Assembly (NCBI GenBank): GCA_944323985.1
Contig: CALUUP010000008.1
Span: 1-64,000, forward strand
DNA: 64,000 nucleotides
Reading direction: 5' to 3'
Source of the DNA: Candidatus Gastranaerophilales bacterium
Lineage (GTDB): Bacteria; Cyanobacteriota; Vampirovibrionia; Gastranaerophilales; Gastranaerophilaceae
How positions within the stretch are numbered: the first letter of the stretch is position 1; every line of letters starts with the position of its first letter. The notes below the pieces were generated by a model. The model saw only the letters and a list, made by a program, of their open reading frames with translations, searched no databases and was not told where the DNA came from. Of the stretch, positions 17,411 to 26,405 are shown in pieces. Position numbers and translations under genes: made by a program.

Positions 17411-17727
17411 AAATTTTTAAAATAGCTCCTAAAATAATAGAAAAAGTGAAAATTTCTAAAGAAATACAAAACCCTTACAAAGAGCAATTAGTTCAAGCAA
17501 AGGGGATTATGGAAAATTATCTGAAAGATAAACCTTTTAATGTAAATATAAATAAAGTTTCTTCGGTTTGGGGCAAAGATGCTGATGATTATGTTGAGAT
17601 TCAAGGATATACTCCTAAGTCTTTGTCAATTTATCATATAAAAAAAGAAAGCGATATGTCTTTTTTAAGATTAGTTTATAAAACTTTAGAAGAATTAGCA
17701 AAAGATAAAATATTTCAAGCCAAATAG
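17407..17727 (+). CDS. conserved-looking small protein at the end of the kor operon
   Basis: 106 residues (MKIFKIAPKIIEKVKISKE...). The ATG overlaps the korC stop (ATGA), so the GTG at 17398 is not preferred. The protein is basic at the N-terminus, has a VWGKDADDYVEIQGYTPKSL strand region and a helical end. No known family is recognised. Tight coupling to korC is the only functional hint. The 3' end overlaps a convergent gene by 13 bp. Confidence 0.65.
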   Translation: MKIFKIAPKIIEKVKISKEIQNPYKEQLVQAKGIMENYLKDKPFNVNINKVSSVWGKDADDYVEIQGYTPKSLSIYHIKKESDMSFLRLVYKTLEELAKDKIFQAK

Positions 17728-18119
17728 TCTAAAATAGCTCCGCCGATTTCTTCATTGGGATCAAAGCCGCAATTTTTTGGAGGATTTATAGAATTTCTGA
17801 TAAGCATTGCACAAAGTGGGCCAAATGCGTCAGGAATTTTAGTTTTTCTATAAATTCCTGCTAGAAATGTTTGAATATTAGGTGAGGTTGTGTTGTTGTA
17901 TTTTGATAATATGGGATACATAGATAACACTTTTTCACATACCCCTTTTTCGTTTACTCCATCTTTATCTAGCATTAAATTTAATGTGTATAAACTTTCT
18001 AAAACATCTTCTTCTGATTTAGGATTTTCAAGAGAGGTTTTTATCTCTGGGAGAGTTTTTTGTTCTTTTATGTCGAATATGCAATAATTCCTATATTGAT
18101 TTGGATACGATACACTCAT
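17715..18119 (-). CDS. helical-repeat-like protein of unknown function
   Basis: 134 residues, mostly helical (SEEDVLESLYTLNLMLDKD, SPNIQTFLAGIYRKTKIPD, GPLCAMLIRNSINPP), resembling a few HEAT-like hairpins. It is the last gene of the minus-strand sigF-pilD operon, with 2 bp between it and pilD. No signal peptide. Function unknown; the linkage suggests a role tied to pilin processing or its regulation. Confidence 0.6.
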   Translation of the reverse strand: MSVSYPNQYRNYCIFDIKEQKTLPEIKTSLENPKSEEDVLESLYTLNLMLDKDGVNEKGVCEKVLSMYPILSKYNNTTSPNIQTFLAGIYRKTKIPDAFGPLCAMLIRNSINPPKNCGFDPNEEIGGAILDYLA

Positions 18120-18121
18120 AG

Positions 18122-19030
18122 TTAGAAGTTTACATTAAAAAAAATAAAATATAAAGCTCCAATAATAAGTGGTGGAACAAACGGAAGATAGTTTCTATTT
18201 TGTTCTGTTTTTAAAGAGTTTAGTATAGAAATAGAAAGTAGTATACCACTTATAATTACGAAAAACATTGAGTAGTAGTTTTGAACAAGAGTTGTAAATA
18301 TTAATATAGATAAAATAAATAGTATTGATAATATACAAGTTTTTTTATTGTTTAATTTAAATTGATTATATAAAAACATTGGAACAATAAAAATCATAGC
18401 TGCAAATAAACTATATAAGAGAACTAATAAAATGTTTTGGTAGCCAAAGATAGTTCCTAAAGCTGCTGCAACGTAGGTATCAGCTTCTCCCATAGCACGT
18501 GTTTTTGCAACAAGATATCCACTTCGTGCGATAATTTCTAATATTAAAGCTCCTAATAAAAGTCCTAAAAAAGAATCTAAAAGTCCATTAAAACCGGACA
18601 TTAAGAAATTATATAAAAGACCTGTTATTCCAATAAATATTGCGATATTGCAATCAACTATTTTTTCTTTTATATCAGTTGTTGACATTATAATGAAGCC
18701 GGATAACCATATAATTATAAATAAAGTTTTTAGGCTAAAACCGAATTTTATGTACGTTGTAGCATAAGATAACATTGTTATTATTTCTATAATAGGGTAT
18801 TGTATACTAATTTTTTCTTTACAAAAATAACATTTTCCTTTAAGTAAAATGTACGATAGAACAGGAATATTATGCCACCATTTTAGTCTATTACCGCATT
18901 TAGGACATTTAGAAGGTGGGAAAACGATACTTTCATCTGCTAAAGATCGAAGTATTACAACATTAAAGAAACTTCCCATACAAAGACCTATTATACAAAT
19001 CCAAAAAAGACCATAGGTATATAAATCCAT
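18122..19030 (-). CDS. pilD: type IV prepilin peptidase
   Basis: 302 residues. The N-terminal cytoplasmic domain has GSFFNVVILR and two CxxC pairs (CPKCGNRLKWW and CYFCKEKIS). Six to eight membrane segments follow. The catalytic aspartates are in STTDIKEKIVD and MGEADTYVAAALG (a GxGD-type site with A before D). The enzyme cleaves the leader of type IV pilins and N-methylates them at the inner membrane. It starts 1 bp after the sigma-factor stop codon. No pilin gene is in the window. Confidence 0.92.
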   Translation of the reverse strand: MDLYTYGLFWICIIGLCMGSFFNVVILRSLADESIVFPPSKCPKCGNRLKWWHNIPVLSYILLKGKCYFCKEKISIQYPIIEIITMLSYATTYIKFGFSLKTLFIIIWLSGFIIMSTTDIKEKIVDCNIAIFIGITGLLYNFLMSGFNGLLDSFLGLLLGALILEIIARSGYLVAKTRAMGEADTYVAAALGTIFGYQNILLVLLYSLFAAMIFIVPMFLYNQFKLNNKKTCILSILFILSILIFTTLVQNYYSMFFVIISGILLSISILNSLKTEQNRNYLPFVPPLIIGALYFIFFNVNF

Positions 19031-19031
19031 T

Positions 19032-19826
19032 TTATACCTCTTCTATATTATCTGCTATCATTTTATAAAGTATGCTAAAAGCTTTTTTCAGTTTTCTTGA
19101 AACTTGCATTTGTGTCATATTAAGTTTTTCACTAATTTCCTTTTGTGAAAAATCATTGTAATAATATAAATTAATTAGTTTTTTGTATTCTTCCGGAAGT
19201 TTTTCTATAACTTCTTTAAGAATGATTTTAGAATCTTCAAGCTCAAGAGCTTCTTTATAATTCATTCCGGCAATCATCTCTTCATAGTTGGAATGTCCGG
19301 AATCTGTCATATAAATTTCATCTAAAGATAAAGTATTTTTTCTTCTATCAGCCTGTTTTGCAAAGTCGACTTCTTTTGCGGTTACATTTAGAGCAGCAGC
19401 TACATTGTCATTTGTTAATTCGTTTAATTCATTAATAGTTAAATCTCTAGTGAATGTGTTAATACGATATGATAATTCTTGTATATGTCTGGGAACTCTA
19501 ATTGTATTAAGTTTATCTCTGAGGAAGTGTTTCATTTCTCCAATAATTAAATAACCTGCATAAATTTTGAAGTTGTTATTAATATCTTTAGAATAACTAT
19601 CAATGGCTTTCAAAAGTCCTATGGCTCCTGCTTGAACCATATCTTCAATAGGGTCATAAGAACGTCTTGCAATCGTTTTTGCAATACGTTTAATTATTGG
19701 AAACATTTGAGTCACTATAAGAGCTTTAATTTTTGTTTTTTTGTACTTATCTGTTTCTAAATGGTATTCTTCTAACCATTTAGAAACAAGTTCGTATGTT
19801 TTTTGTTCGTTATTATTTAATACCAT
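19032..19826 (-). CDS. group-3 RNA polymerase sigma factor, SigF/SigB type
   Basis: 264 residues with region 2 (DMVQAGAIGLLKAIDSY and YLIIGEMKHFLRDKLNTIRVPR), a region 3 (VAAALNVTAKEVDFAKQ) and region 4 helix-turn-helix (FSQKEISEKLNMTQMQVSRKLKKA). This matches the SigF/B/FliA class rather than the primary sigma. Cyanobacterial SigF controls type IV pili, and here pilD follows at once. The flagellin gene 5 kb away makes a FliA-like role an alternative. The first gene of the operon. Confidence 0.88.
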   Translation of the reverse strand: MVLNNNEQKTYELVSKWLEEYHLETDKYKKTKIKALIVTQMFPIIKRIAKTIARRSYDPIEDMVQAGAIGLLKAIDSYSKDINNNFKIYAGYLIIGEMKHFLRDKLNTIRVPRHIQELSYRINTFTRDLTINELNELTNDNVAAALNVTAKEVDFAKQADRRKNTLSLDEIYMTDSGHSNYEEMIAGMNYKEALELEDSKIILKEVIEKLPEEYKKLINLYYYNDFSQKEISEKLNMTQMQVSRKLKKAFSILYKMIADNIEEV

Positions 19827-19881
19827 TTTAGCTCCACTCTAGTATTTCATAATAATATCACGAGAAAAATGTATTATCAAA

Positions 19882-20343
19882 TTAGATATTAGATTTTTTA
19901 ATTTGATTTTCTAAGTCATTTAATTCTTCAATTAGAGCTTTGCTATATTTTTCTTTTAACTCTTCCACAAGAGCCATTGTTCCTTCTAATTGTGATTTTA
20001 ACGTATCGATATATTTATTGGTTTTTTTATCGGTTTCAGAAGCAATTTTGTGGGCTTTAACGGTACATTTATATCCTTCATTAGGTATATCTATATTTTT
20101 TTGTTCACCATCAACTATTTCTGTAAAAACACCAAAAGGTTTCGGTAAATTAAATGATACAGTATCTTGGTTTTTATTTTCTAAAATAGTTCTGATATCA
20201 TCTGTAAAAGTTTTAGCAAAATCTAAGTCTTTTTTTCTTGGGGAATTAGCACTTTTTTGAGCTAATTCAAAACCAGCTTTTACTGTTTTATTGTAATTAA
20301 TTTTTGAATTAAATGTTGTGTTGTTGATTGGTTGAATTTTCAT
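19882..20343 (-). CDS. lineage-type protein with N-terminal MKIQPIN...FNSK signature
   Basis: 153 residues. MKIQPINNTTFNSK at the N-terminus is like the starts of several unrelated proteins in this window (26406, 26791, 34834, 51129, 63383). The rest is helical and charged, with a coiled-coil-like end (ELKEKYSKALIEELNDLENQ). No membrane segment, no known domain. It is a single gene; AAAGGA lies upstream of the ATG. Confidence 0.65.
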   Translation of the reverse strand: MKIQPINNTTFNSKINYNKTVKAGFELAQKSANSPRKKDLDFAKTFTDDIRTILENKNQDTVSFNLPKPFGVFTEIVDGEQKNIDIPNEGYKCTVKAHKIASETDKKTNKYIDTLKSQLEGTMALVEELKEKYSKALIEELNDLENQIKKSNI

Positions 20344-20365
20344 TTCACATATCCTTTCTTTGTAC

Positions 20366-21097
20366 TTATAGATAAAAAACTAAATTTATTAAAAAATCTG
20401 CAATTAACATGTATACAGTAGATAAAACGGCAGCTTTTGTTGTAGATTCCCCTACATCTTTTGCGCCCCCTTTTGTTTCATATCCTTGTGTTGCACAAAC
20501 CAGTGCAATTAATGTTCCAAAAATAAAACCTTTAAAGATACTAATATAAATATCTCTAGAATTTAGCCATAACCAGACAGAGTTTATATATCTTGCTGGA
20601 TGAAGATTAATTGTAGCTTTTGAAACAAAGAGTCCTCCGGAAATCCCAACGAGTTCTGCAAGTATAACAACCATTGGTACCGTAATTGCTGCCGCTAATA
20701 ATCTTGGTGCAAAATAGTATCCTACTGGATCCACTTTTAATGTTTTAATAGCATCAACTTGTGAGGTTACTTGCATATTTGCAATTTCTGCAGAAATTGC
20801 AGTTCCGGCTCTGGCTCCAATTGCTAATGCGACAAATCCCGGGGCGATTTCTCTTATCATAACGACAGCAATAGAACCTCCGACATATGCTTCTGCCCCT
20901 GACATTAAAAATTGTTTTGATACTTGTATTGCGATAACTGCAGCTGATACAAAAGCTATCACTAATGATATTAGCAAAGAATCGTAACTTATTGCTGCGG
21001 CTTGGTTTATTATATGAACAACCCTTGAGCGACCTGTTATCAAATAACAGATACTTCTACAAAGGTTTTCTACACATTTTCCGAAAAAACTAATCAT
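20366..21097 (-). CDS. mlaE: MlaE-type ABC transporter permease (lipid transport)
   Basis: 243 residues with about six hydrophobic segments. MIREIAPGFVALAIGARAGT, the EIANMQVTSQVDAIKTL loop and PRLLAAAITVPMVVI are the MlaE/TGD1 signature. In Mla systems this permease works with MlaF and MlaD to move phospholipids between membranes, which implies a two-membrane envelope. Neither partner is adjacent. The start overlaps the ilvE stop by 8 bp. Confidence 0.92.
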   Translation of the reverse strand: MISFFGKCVENLCRSICYLITGRSRVVHIINQAAAISYDSLLISLVIAFVSAAVIAIQVSKQFLMSGAEAYVGGSIAVVMIREIAPGFVALAIGARAGTAISAEIANMQVTSQVDAIKTLKVDPVGYYFAPRLLAAAITVPMVVILAELVGISGGLFVSKATINLHPARYINSVWLWLNSRDIYISIFKGFIFGTLIALVCATQGYETKGGAKDVGESTTKAAVLSTVYMLIADFLINLVFYL

Positions 21098-22004
21098 AAA
21101 TAGGCGTACACCAATCTTTAAATTTGTCTACATTACCCCTTACAACTTCAAAATATAAGTCTGAAATTTGTTTAGTGAGTTTTCCGATTTTACCATCGCC
21201 GACGACTCTGTGATCAATGCTTTCAACTGGAACTATTTGTGCTCCTGTTCCACAACAGAATACTTCATCTGCTAAATATAATTCAGTTCTATCAATTGCT
21301 CTTTCTTTAACAGGTATATTTAATTCTTTTGCTAATTCTAGAACTGTATTTCTGGTTACTCCTACGAGTATATCGTCGGTTGTATTAGAAGTTGTTAAAA
21401 CTCCGTTTATGACTAGAAATATGTTCATTGCAGAGCCTTCTGTAACTTGACCTGATTCAGATAAAACAACTGCATCGTCAAAACCTGCTTCGTGTGCATC
21501 TGTTTTTATTAATGCAGAATTAGCATAAGCTCCGCTAACTTTCGCTCTTGGAGGAATTGCATTATCAGATGTTCTTCTCCAATTAGAAACACATAACTTT
21601 AAGCCTTTATCAGCGTCAAAATAGTCGCCAAAAGGAGTTGTAAATATTAAAAAAGAGTCTTCATTATCAGTGAGTGTCGGACCAACTTTTTGTGAGGATT
21701 TGTAAAGTGTTGGTCTTATGTACACATCTGTTTTGTATTCATTTTTTCTTAGTAAGTCTTTAGTTATTTTACAATATTCTTCTATTGAATATGGACTTTG
21801 CATCCACATTACTTTGGCACTCCTTAAGAGTCTTTCATAATGTTCTTTTACTCTAAATGCATATAGTTGATTTTTGTCTTTATTATAATAGGCTCTTATA
21901 CCTTCAAAAACTGAGGTGCCATATAAAAATGCGTGTGTTCTAACGGGAATTGTAGCTGTTTTTGCTTCAATATATTCTCCATTCATAAATAGATATTCAG
22001 TCAT
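21090..22004 (-). CDS. ilvE: branched-chain amino acid aminotransferase (class IV, bacterial type)
   Basis: 304 residues, the standard length for IlvE. VFEGIRAYYN (33-42), the PLP-lysine region PPRAKVSGAYANSALIKTD and the EVFCCGTGAQIVPVESIDHR phosphate-binding segment are all present. It interconverts Val/Leu/Ile and their 2-oxoacids. A longer, distinct class IV enzyme lies 0.9 kb further on the same strand (22859-23884), so the window has two non-identical IlvE-like enzymes. Confidence 0.92.
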   Translation of the reverse strand: MTEYLFMNGEYIEAKTATIPVRTHAFLYGTSVFEGIRAYYNKDKNQLYAFRVKEHYERLLRSAKVMWMQSPYSIEEYCKITKDLLRKNEYKTDVYIRPTLYKSSQKVGPTLTDNEDSFLIFTTPFGDYFDADKGLKLCVSNWRRTSDNAIPPRAKVSGAYANSALIKTDAHEAGFDDAVVLSESGQVTEGSAMNIFLVINGVLTTSNTTDDILVGVTRNTVLELAKELNIPVKERAIDRTELYLADEVFCCGTGAQIVPVESIDHRVVGDGKIGKLTKQISDLYFEVVRGNVDKFKDWCTPIYD

Positions 22005-22061
22005 TTATAAATTACTCCTCATCAGATTTATTTTATAACAAAATTATTCTTTAAAATTGAT

Positions 22062-22119
22062 TTTGTAAATATTTTTTTACAAAAAAGCAAATTTTAAAAT
22101 TTAAATGTTTTTATATAAT
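22062..22119 (+). promoter_or_regulatory. shared bipartite promoter motif, weaker copy 5
   Basis: GCAAAT at 22087, 21 bp before TTTTTATATAAT at 22108; the central TTTATATA is identical to the other copies. TTTGTAAATA starts 25 bp before GCAAAT, as in copy 3. It precedes the EF-hand gene. Two mismatches make this the least certain member. Confidence 0.4.
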
Positions 22120-22139
22120 TGTGTGGAGGTAGATTCTGT

Positions 22140-22817
22140 ATGTTTGAAGTTAATAATGGTGTTGCAAAGATTGACGGTAGTAAAGGGAAATATGATAACA
22201 AGGTAACAAATCCTTCAGTTAGGTATGGAAGAAATGCTGTTGAAAATTATTTTACATATTTAGAGAAACCAATTATTGCTGATAATATGAATCCTGCTCC
22301 GATTTTAGATTTTGGTTTATCGCAGAATGCGGCTGAAAATAATGCTGATAAGTTAGATAAATTTTTAAAAGAGAATGACGAATATTTAAAAGCTCTTCCT
22401 CCTTTACAATTTGAATATCGTTATATGCCACAGATGCAAAAAGGACAGATTGATAAACAAGCTGTTTTAGGTGCAGCTTATGAGGAATTGGGACAAGTTG
22501 AAGAACTTAGTGTAAAAGATTTAGATAATAAATTTGCACCGGATGAAACATTTACATCTGAAGCTTTGGATATTAATAAAGATGGAAAAATTGATATCGC
22601 TGAATATGGCTCAAGTATTATTGCAGCTGATTTGTTAAGTAAATCAGATTCTCCTGATATAAATAATGTAGATGGGACTATTAATAAAAAAGGCTTTGAT
22701 GCTTTATTAAGATACACTCAAAAAAGTAATGCTGAAGCCGCTGCTAAATTGTATTCTAATATTTATAATACATATAATTTAGGTGAAGCTAAAAAAGATT
22801 TTAATCCTAATGCATAA
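22140..22817 (+). CDS. EF-hand-containing protein A
   Basis: 225 residues. A canonical EF-hand loop is seen at 144-155: DINKDGKIDIAE, with D144, N146, D148, G149 and E155 in the calcium positions. No signal peptide. The ATG at 22140 is preferred over an in-frame TTG at 22119 because GGAGGT (22125-22130) lies 9 nt upstream. The first part is polar and tyrosine-rich (LQFEYRYMPQMQKGQ). A second EF-hand protein is encoded at 47812-48306. Function unknown; calcium sensing or buffering is the family expectation. Confidence 0.72.
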   Translation: MFEVNNGVAKIDGSKGKYDNKVTNPSVRYGRNAVENYFTYLEKPIIADNMNPAPILDFGLSQNAAENNADKLDKFLKENDEYLKALPPLQFEYRYMPQMQKGQIDKQAVLGAAYEELGQVEELSVKDLDNKFAPDETFTSEALDINKDGKIDIAEYGSSIIAADLLSKSDSPDINNVDGTINKKGFDALLRYTQKSNAEAAAKLYSNIYNTYNLGEAKKDFNPNA

Positions 22818-22821
22818 ATAA

Positions 22822-22850
22822 AAAGCGGTATTTTAAATACCGCTTTTTTA
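22822..22850. terminator. bidirectional terminator
   Basis: 14-bp near-perfect palindrome with A and T arms around AGCGGTA/TACCGCT, between the EF-hand gene and the convergent aminotransferase. Confidence 0.9.
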
Positions 22851-22858
22851 GTTTTTAT

Positions 22859-23884
22859 TTAACAGATTTCTTTTATCCATCCTTTAGGAGCTTCAATTCT
22901 ACCCATTTGAATTCCCGTTAAAGTATCATATAATTTTTGAGTTATAGGTCCCATTTTTTCCATTCCTGATGGGAATAAGATTTCTTTGCCGTGATCTACA
23001 ACTTTTCCAACAGGAGAAAGTACTGCTGCTGTTCCGCATAAAGCACATTCTGCAAAATCTTTTACTTCTTCAAATTTTATTTCTCTTTCTTCAGCTTTTA
23101 GCCCTAAATAATGTTCTGCAACATACATAAGAGATCTTCTTGTGATAGATGGTAATATTGTATTTGATTTAGGTGTAATAACTTTATTATCTTTTGTTAC
23201 AAAAATAATATTTGCACCACCTGTTTCTTCAACTTTTGTTCTTGTTGCGGAATCTAAATACATATTTTCATTATAACCTTGATTATGAGCATCAACTATA
23301 GCGTGAAGACTCATTGCGTAATTTAAACCAGCTTTGACATGTCCAGTTCCGAGAGGAGCGGCTCTATCAAAATCAGGAACTCTTAATGTTATTGGTTTTG
23401 CACCTCCTTTAAAATAAGGTCCAACCGGAGATGTAAATATACGGAATTGGTATTCACTTGCTGGTTTAACTCCCATTACAGGGTTTATTCCAAACATATA
23501 AGGTCTAATGTAAAGTGTTGCTCCAGAACCATATGGAGGAACATAATCAATATTTCTTTTTACAGTTTCAACTACTGCTTCTACAAATCTGTCTTCCGGA
23601 AATACCGGCATTTCTAATCTTTTACAAGTATCTGCCATTCTTTTTGCATTTAAATCTGGTCTAAAGCAAACTACTTTTCCGTTTTCTGTTCGATAAGCTT
23701 TCATTCCTTCAAAACAAGTTTGGGCATATTGTAATACACAAGCACACTCATTCATTACAATATTTTCATCGGTGGATAATATTCCACTGTCCCATTTGCC
23801 ATCTTTATAGTTTGCTATATATCTGTAATCAGTTTTTATATAACCAAAACCAAGGTTACTCCAATCGATGTTATTTTTATTCAT
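22859..23884 (-). CDS. ilvE: branched-chain amino acid aminotransferase (class IV, long BCAT type)
   Basis: 341 residues, similar to the longer BCAT subfamily that includes eukaryotic enzymes. Visible signatures are YAQTCFEGMKAYR, FRPDLNAKRMADTCKRLEMP, LYIRPYMFG and the lysine region GTGHVKAGLNYAMSLHA. It catalyses the same reaction as the enzyme at 21090-22004. The two may divide synthesis and catabolism. AGGA precedes the ATG closely; the gene is a single transcription unit. Confidence 0.92.
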   Translation of the reverse strand: MNKNNIDWSNLGFGYIKTDYRYIANYKDGKWDSGILSTDENIVMNECACVLQYAQTCFEGMKAYRTENGKVVCFRPDLNAKRMADTCKRLEMPVFPEDRFVEAVVETVKRNIDYVPPYGSGATLYIRPYMFGINPVMGVKPASEYQFRIFTSPVGPYFKGGAKPITLRVPDFDRAAPLGTGHVKAGLNYAMSLHAIVDAHNQGYNENMYLDSATRTKVEETGGANIIFVTKDNKVITPKSNTILPSITRRSLMYVAEHYLGLKAEEREIKFEEVKDFAECALCGTAAVLSPVGKVVDHGKEILFPSGMEKMGPITQKLYDTLTGIQMGRIEAPKGWIKEIC

Positions 23885-23916
23885 AAGCTATCCTCCAAAT
23901 TTTATTATACAACTAA

Positions 23917-23949
23917 CAAAAAAAGAGGAACTATAAATTCCTCTTTTTG
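23917..23949 (-). terminator. terminator of the symporter gene
   Basis: 11-bp stem (23920-23930 with 23938-23948) around AGAGGAA/TTCCTCT followed on the minus strand by a T run; it lies 27 bp past the gltP-type stop codon. Confidence 0.8.
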
Positions 23950-23975
23950 GTTGTTACAGTTTATTAATTTATATT

Positions 23976-25301
23976 TTAGTTTATTATATCTCCGTATTCT
24001 TCTGGATTATTTAATAAATCGTAATTTATCTCGTTTTCGTTGTCTGCAATTGCGGCTGCAACAACAGCATCAGATGTTACGTTTAATAAAGTTCTCATCA
24101 TATCAGTTATTCTTTCAATTGTGAATAAGAATGCAAAGCCTGCAACTAGTTGCTCAGGGCTAAGGCCCATTCCGTTAAGAACTAATGCTATTGTAATTAG
24201 ACCAGCTCCAGGGATACCTGCACAAGTACTTGAAGCTACGATTGCTAATACAGCTATTTGTACAACTAAGAACGGTGTTAGTTCGACTCCGTATGATTGA
24301 GTTAAGAAAATTACTGCTATAGTTTGTAGCATAGCTGTTCCATCCATATTAAGAGTTGCTCCTAATGGAAGAACAAAACTTGATACTTTGTGAGAAATTC
24401 CTCTTTTTTCACAACAAGCTATTGTTAGAGGTAGTGTAGCAGAAGAACTTGCTGTTCCAAAAGCCACCATCATTGCTTCTGCGATTGCAGCGTATAACAT
24501 TAATACAGGAACTTTTGAAAATATTTTTAAAAATACAGGATATACAACGAAGAATTGTATTGCAAAACCTAGTGCGAGTACTCCTAAATATTTAGAGATA
24601 CTCATGAATATGTCAACACCGAAAGATGATACTGCAACAGCAGTAAGAGCAAAAACACCGGGTGCCGCAAAACACATAATCCAATCTGTAATCTTCATTG
24701 TTGCTGCAAATATTGATTCAAAAAAGCTCACAAAAGGTCTGTTGATATCACCTGCTTTAGCTAATGCTAAAGAAAATATTAATGCAAACACTATTATTGG
24801 AACCATATCTCCGCTTGCTATTGCTGATAAAGGGTTTTTAGGGACAAATCCTAAAAATATATTTAGAAGATTTCCGCGTTGTTCTTCAATTGTTGCTGCA
24901 ACTTGAGCTTGGATATTTGTTGCAATATCAAGGTTTATATAGTGTGCAGCTCCTAAACCAGGTTTAAATAAAAGAGCTAAACTTGCACCGATTGTTACTG
25001 CCAATACTGTTATTATACTGTAGTAAAAAATCATTTTAGTGCCAAGTTTACCGATTTGTTTGCTATCGCCAACGCTTGTTATACCAATTACAATTGCTGA
25101 AATTACTAATGGTATAACTATCATTTGGATTAATCTGATGAATAATTGACCGATAAAAGTTAGGGTTGTCATAACAATAGGGTTAGGTTCGTTATGCAGC
25201 CATATACCAACAATGACACCTAAAATTAAACCTACAAAAATATGCCAATTTCTTTTTAAACCGAGCCCAAGTGCTATTAACACTTGCATGTAAAATTTCA
25301 T
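23976..25301 (-). CDS. gltP: dicarboxylate/glutamate:cation symporter (DAACS family)
   Basis: 441 residues with eight membrane segments and re-entrant loops. The family signatures are TASSSATLPLTIACC (HP1), LGATLNMDGTAMLQT (TM7 NMDGT) and SSTCAGIPGAGLITI (HP2). The protein takes up glutamate, aspartate or C4-dicarboxylates with Na+ or H+. The choice between GltP, GltT and DctA is not certain. It stands alone. Confidence 0.93.
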   Translation of the reverse strand: MKFYMQVLIALGLGLKRNWHIFVGLILGVIVGIWLHNEPNPIVMTTLTFIGQLFIRLIQMIVIPLVISAIVIGITSVGDSKQIGKLGTKMIFYYSIITVLAVTIGASLALLFKPGLGAAHYINLDIATNIQAQVAATIEEQRGNLLNIFLGFVPKNPLSAIASGDMVPIIVFALIFSLALAKAGDINRPFVSFFESIFAATMKITDWIMCFAAPGVFALTAVAVSSFGVDIFMSISKYLGVLALGFAIQFFVVYPVFLKIFSKVPVLMLYAAIAEAMMVAFGTASSSATLPLTIACCEKRGISHKVSSFVLPLGATLNMDGTAMLQTIAVIFLTQSYGVELTPFLVVQIAVLAIVASSTCAGIPGAGLITIALVLNGMGLSPEQLVAGFAFLFTIERITDMMRTLLNVTSDAVVAAAIADNENEINYDLLNNPEEYGDIIN

Positions 25302-25386
25302 ATGTCAATTCCTCTCATATACTTATATTAACCTGTTTATTGTACTATTTTTTCGATTAGTTGTAAAGAAGCTTGTTTTAAGTGTT

Positions 25387-25878
25387 TTATTTTAAAATAC
25401 TTTCTCCAGAAATCTTTTCTCCGGATATTTTATATCTTGCTTTTTCTGCTTTCATTAAATGATTATCAACCATTGAATATGATTCTAATGTTAATTCATT
25501 AATTCCGCTAAAAGAGTTTTCATTAAGTCTTATTGTCACAGTATCAATAAGAATTTTATTATCATATGGTGCTTTTTTAGAAAAAACAATTAAGTTACCT
25601 TCTATTGTTTTTACTGATATTTCGGCATTAGCTCCGCTAAAAGGGTTTGATAATGTTACTTTATCTCCAACTCTTGATAAATTCCACATATCTACACTTT
25701 GCGGTTTAAATGTTGTATAGCTGTTTGTATCTTCCAATTTAGCGTTAACTCTCCAGCTTCCAAAAAAAGCTTTTGGAATGTCATTAATCGAAACCCCAGC
25801 TTGTAGTGTGAATTCTTCTGCAAAAATTTTTCCAATCACTAACAAAAATATGCTAAATATAATTAATATTCTTTTCAT
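25387..25878 (-). CDS. exported protein of unknown function
   Basis: 163 residues with a clear signal peptide (MKRILIIFSIFLLVIGKIFA, cleavage probably after FA near residue 20). The mature part is beta-rich: PKAFFGSWRVNAKL, VDMWNLSRVGDKVTLSNP. The F-x-G-x-W segment is reminiscent of small envelope proteins. It follows the 25887 gene by 8 bp in one minus-strand operon. No family recognised. Confidence 0.7.
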   Translation of the reverse strand: MKRILIIFSIFLLVIGKIFAEEFTLQAGVSINDIPKAFFGSWRVNAKLEDTNSYTTFKPQSVDMWNLSRVGDKVTLSNPFSGANAEISVKTIEGNLIVFSKKAPYDNKILIDTVTIRLNENSFSGINELTLESYSMVDNHLMKAEKARYKISGEKISGESILK

Positions 25879-25886
25879 AGTTGGTT

Positions 25887-26288
25887 TTAGCTTTTTAGTT
25901 CTGTGTTTATATTTAAGTCGATGTATTTAAAAGTGTTTACTAAAATTCCTGGCGGAAAATTATAAATATTATTGCAAGGGGTAATTTTTAGAATAGAATT
26001 TGTACTATCTACACCTGCAATAGTCGCTAGGTATTGGTTTTTATTAACGGTGAATATTACATAACCGTTAGTTGTTTGAACTTCATCAATTAGAAATCTG
26101 TTTGCTGTTAAGGATGCAAGTGTTAGATAAAATAATTTTTCTTTATTTGTTGCAAACAATTTCGTACAATCTTCGAAAATAATGTTTTGTGGTACTGTTA
26201 AGGGTTGTTGTACATTTTGTTGAGTAATTTCTGCAGCATAAGTAATTGAACTTAGCGCTAGGATAAATGTTAATAATACTTTTTTCAT
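25887..26288 (-). CDS. exported small protein of unknown function
   Basis: 133 residues with signal peptide MKKVLLTFILALSSITYA. The ATG at 26288 is preferred: GAGG lies 6 nt upstream, whereas the in-frame TTG at 26300 has none. The mature part has a conserved-looking ATNKEKLFYLTLASLTANRF helix followed by strands ending in a hydrophobic FPPGILVNTFKYIDL. Its pairing with the next exported protein suggests a shared envelope role. Confidence 0.7.
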   Translation of the reverse strand: MKKVLLTFILALSSITYAAEITQQNVQQPLTVPQNIIFEDCTKLFATNKEKLFYLTLASLTANRFLIDEVQTTNGYVIFTVNKNQYLATIAGVDSTNSILKITPCNNIYNFPPGILVNTFKYIDLNINTELKS

Positions 26289-26359
26289 ATTATACCTCAA
26301 ATTATATAATACATAAGAATATCATATTAAGTTGAGTTATAACTCCTACAATTGAATTA

Positions 26360-26395
26360 AAAAAACGAAATCTTTTTACAAAGATTTCGTTTTTT
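26360..26395 (-). terminator. terminator after the 95-residue gene
   Basis: 16-bp perfect stem (26360-26375 with 26380-26395, 4-nt loop) with A/T arms, 11 bp past the stop codon. Confidence 0.88.
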
Positions 26396-26405
26396 TAGTA
26401 AATCT

